Below are positions 62,563 through 64,000 of a stretch of DNA of 64,000 nt, piece after piece; the stretch's first letter is position 1; each line of letters begins with the position of its first letter. The DNA is taken from the NCBI GenBank assembly GCA_956465555.1, contig OY101125.1, positions 1,056,501-1,120,500 of the forward strand, read 5' to 3'. This DNA is from Nitzschia sp. pyKryTriq1. Its lineage: Eukaryota > Bacillariophyta > Bacillariophyceae > Bacillariales > Bacillariaceae. Below the pieces are notes generated by a model that saw only the letters and a list, made by a program, of their open reading frames with translations, made no database searches and was not told where the DNA came from. A program made the translations under genes and the position numbers.

Positions 62563-63413
62563 TGCATTTTTTTCAGCTTTTGTGGCTCCGACCAACGCAC
62601 AAACAAACGCAAGAATCCGTAGAACTTGGGCTTCAATTACGATACAATAGAGAGAATACAGTACGAGTACTGTACAAGTACTGTACTGTACTGGTACCTG
62701 GACTCGGAAGTATGTTGCGGTGAATAATAGGGATGAAGGAAAAGCGAAACGACAGCACACAGCACCCCGCCGCCCCAGCACGCCATGGTCATTTTTTGTG
62801 TACCAGGGTACCGGTACGTATTTCGGCGCGTGAAATAAAGGAGATGTATTATCAGTCCCGTTTCGCGGACCACGCGGGAGTGGAAACGCCAGGGATACTA
62901 CAGTACTACTAATATAGCAAAGAAGATCAAAGCAAGTACTGGTACGAGTACTCATAGTCTATCAGCAGCCAGCGGAAGACGCTCTCTCTACTGTATTAGC
63001 GCAAGGCCGGGGACGAATTCATGCCAATCAAATCGCGCTGAATACTCTCTTGAACGACACGGTGGTTAGGGTGGGATCGTCATCGTCATCGTCATCGTCA
63101 TCGTCCTCATCGTCATGTTGGTGTGATTGATTGGTGGAAGGTGGTGACCGATGCAGTGCCAACACTGGCGTGGCTAGACCAAAACGAATTGGAAGCAGAT
63201 GGGCGACACAATTTGTCGTGTTTCAGCTTGGCCTTTGTCAATACCTGCTTGCTGATTGGCTTTCTTCTTCATGGAGTACAGTAGTCGAAGTACAGTGCGT
63301 AGTGCGTACTAACGTTGTGATGATGGAGTGCTTGTATAAAATAGACGAAACATGGAATTTTATAAATTTGATGGGAGCAGGTTCACGACCCATCGCCTTC
63401 CCTTACCATTTTT
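62563..63413. other. Intergenic region with GTAC cluster and ATCGTC repeat
   Basis: 851 bp between two minus-strand genes. It holds GTAC clusters at 62658-62698, 62802-62820 and 62933-62953 and a (TCGTCA)n hexamer run at 63078-63117. The plus-strand frame at 63131-63457 has no domain support and overlaps the next gene. Confidence 0.5.
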
Positions 63414-64000
63414 CTAGCGTGATGACGGCACAGCCGTGTAAGCCTTTCGCTTTTTGAAATTTTTGTAGGCAGTCGCCGCAAATAGAAGAACGGCCGCTCC
63501 GAGAAAAATAGCAAATACGTCAATGGGCCACGAGGTTGGAGGCTCCTTCTCGGGCGGCAAGACACTATGTGTCGCATTGACGTGATCGTCATCTAAGAAT
63601 TGTGCAATATCATCAACCACTGGATTCAATGGTGAGTTGTCCAACGTGGGGAAGTTGTCATCATCTTTATAGTTGTAAGATGGTGGCAGGGGCTTTTTGA
63701 AAGTCGAGGAGTGGTGCTCACCTGGATCGCTCACTTTTGTGGGAGGCTGTGTGGCTGTTTTGGTGGCGTTGGCTGGAAGAGACGCTGAGGTATTTTTGGA
63801 TGGCGTGGGCATGGTAGCGTCCCCGGAAGGGATTTTTTGCGCAGAGGTAGCACTAGAGTAGGTGCTGTTGCTGGATGATTTCGGAGACGAACTTGAGGCA
63901 GAAGTAGAGCTAGAGCTAGAGCTAGAGCTAGAGGCAGAGGTCGGAGACGGCGAAGTGTCATCTTGTTTGGCAGACGTCGACGACGACGACGACGAAGATG
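63414..64000 (-). CDS. Ser/Thr-rich single-pass surface protein, 5' end outside the window
   Basis: The frame is open from the window edge (64000) to a stop at 63414, giving at least 194 residues of the C-terminus. The visible part is a low-complexity Ser/Thr/Ala/Pro region (poly-Ser encoded by TCG and AGCTCT repeats), then an acidic stretch with Asn-x-Thr sites, one hydrophobic helix (VFAIFLGAAVLLFAATAY) and a short basic tail (KNFKKRKAY). This is the plan of a heavily glycosylated type I cell-surface protein. Its extracellular domain lies outside the window, so no family can be assigned. Confidence 0.7.
   Translation of the reverse strand, partial: SSSSSSSTSAKQDDTSPSPTSASSSSSSSSSTSASSSSPKSSSNSTYSSATSAQKIPSGDATMPTPSKNTSASLPANATKTATQPPTKVSDPGEHHSSTFKKPLPPSYNYKDDDNFPTLDNSPLNPVVDDIAQFLDDDHVNATHSVLPPEKEPPTSWPIDVFAIFLGAAVLLFAATAYKNFKKRKAYTAVPSSR

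Noticed and set aside
62563-62955. N-terminal extension of the GT14-like protein
   Set aside because: The extra 131 codons are GTAC-rich and Tyr/Val-biased, and would put the type II anchor deep inside the chain.
63131-63457. 108-residue plus-strand frame
   Set aside because: Starts in repeat-flanked intergenic DNA and ends antisense to the Ser/Thr-rich protein gene; no domain.
1-64000. tRNA or rRNA genes
   Set aside because: No cloverleaf-type A/B box pairs or conserved rRNA stretches were found by eye; a tRNA scan would be decisive.

Overview
The window looks like nuclear DNA of a diatom, probably a pennate. Ten introns can be placed confidently; all are GT-AG and short (77-105 bp), and most genes have one exon. 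Four predicted proteins start with a signal peptide followed by a small residue and phenylalanine (VQG-F, VEA-F, STS-F, VDA-F). This is the bipartite 'ASAFAP-like' plastid address of algae with secondary red plastids. The gene families (cyclase-phosphodiesterase fusions, GT61 and GT14 glycosyltransferases, SulP carrier, BIG-type Sec7 protein, SNIP1-like FHA protein) also fit a stramenopile. No bacterial operon, tRNA, rRNA or CRISPR array was seen.

Layout. 0-10 kb: a small membrane protein, a plastid FMN split-barrel protein whose first exon was recovered by splicing, and a three-exon Sec7 ARF exchange factor of 2,079 residues. 10-20 kb: a DUF4116 repeat protein, the first adenylate/guanylate cyclase-phosphodiesterase (CP-A, four exons, minus strand), and an N,N-dimethylformamidase-like protein. 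20-30 kb: a SNIP1/Dawdle-type FHA protein, a plastid SufE-MnmA fusion for tRNA 2-thiolation, a PP2C phosphatase, a histidine phosphatase, and a patch of tandem repeats with a recombinase fossil. 30-41 kb: a sulfotransferase-like membrane protein (ST-A), class 2 dihydroorotate dehydrogenase, an LTR-retrotransposon fragment, a plastid AlgH/UPF0301 protein, a divergent pair of multi-pass membrane proteins, a tiny secreted protein and a GT61-like transferase. 41-50 kb: a SulP/SLC26 anion transporter, paralogue ST-B, a Sec14/CRAL-TRIO protein and a gamma-glutamylcyclotransferase-like protein. 50-64 kb: the second cyclase-phosphodiesterase (CP-B, three exons), a membrane-anchored LigB-like protein, paralogue ST-C, a two-domain NTF2-like plastid protein, a GT14-like transferase, and the end of a Ser/Thr-rich surface protein cut by the window edge.

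How the genes relate. Most neighbours are unrelated, as is usual in nuclear genomes, but several themes recur. Two paralogous receptors each carry a cyclic-nucleotide synthesising domain and a degrading domain on one chain, and they share no intron position. Three paralogues of an apparently undescribed sulfotransferase-like family lie within 27 kb, with a SulP-type anion transporter among them; whether they work together is inference only. A roughly 380-415 bp upstream block is duplicated between 40.9 kb and the ST-B promoter. Clusters of GTAC-containing palindromes mark most intergenic regions and account for much of the difference between the two copies of that block. Starts were moved to the first in-frame ATG wherever the longest open frame began with TTG or GTG.
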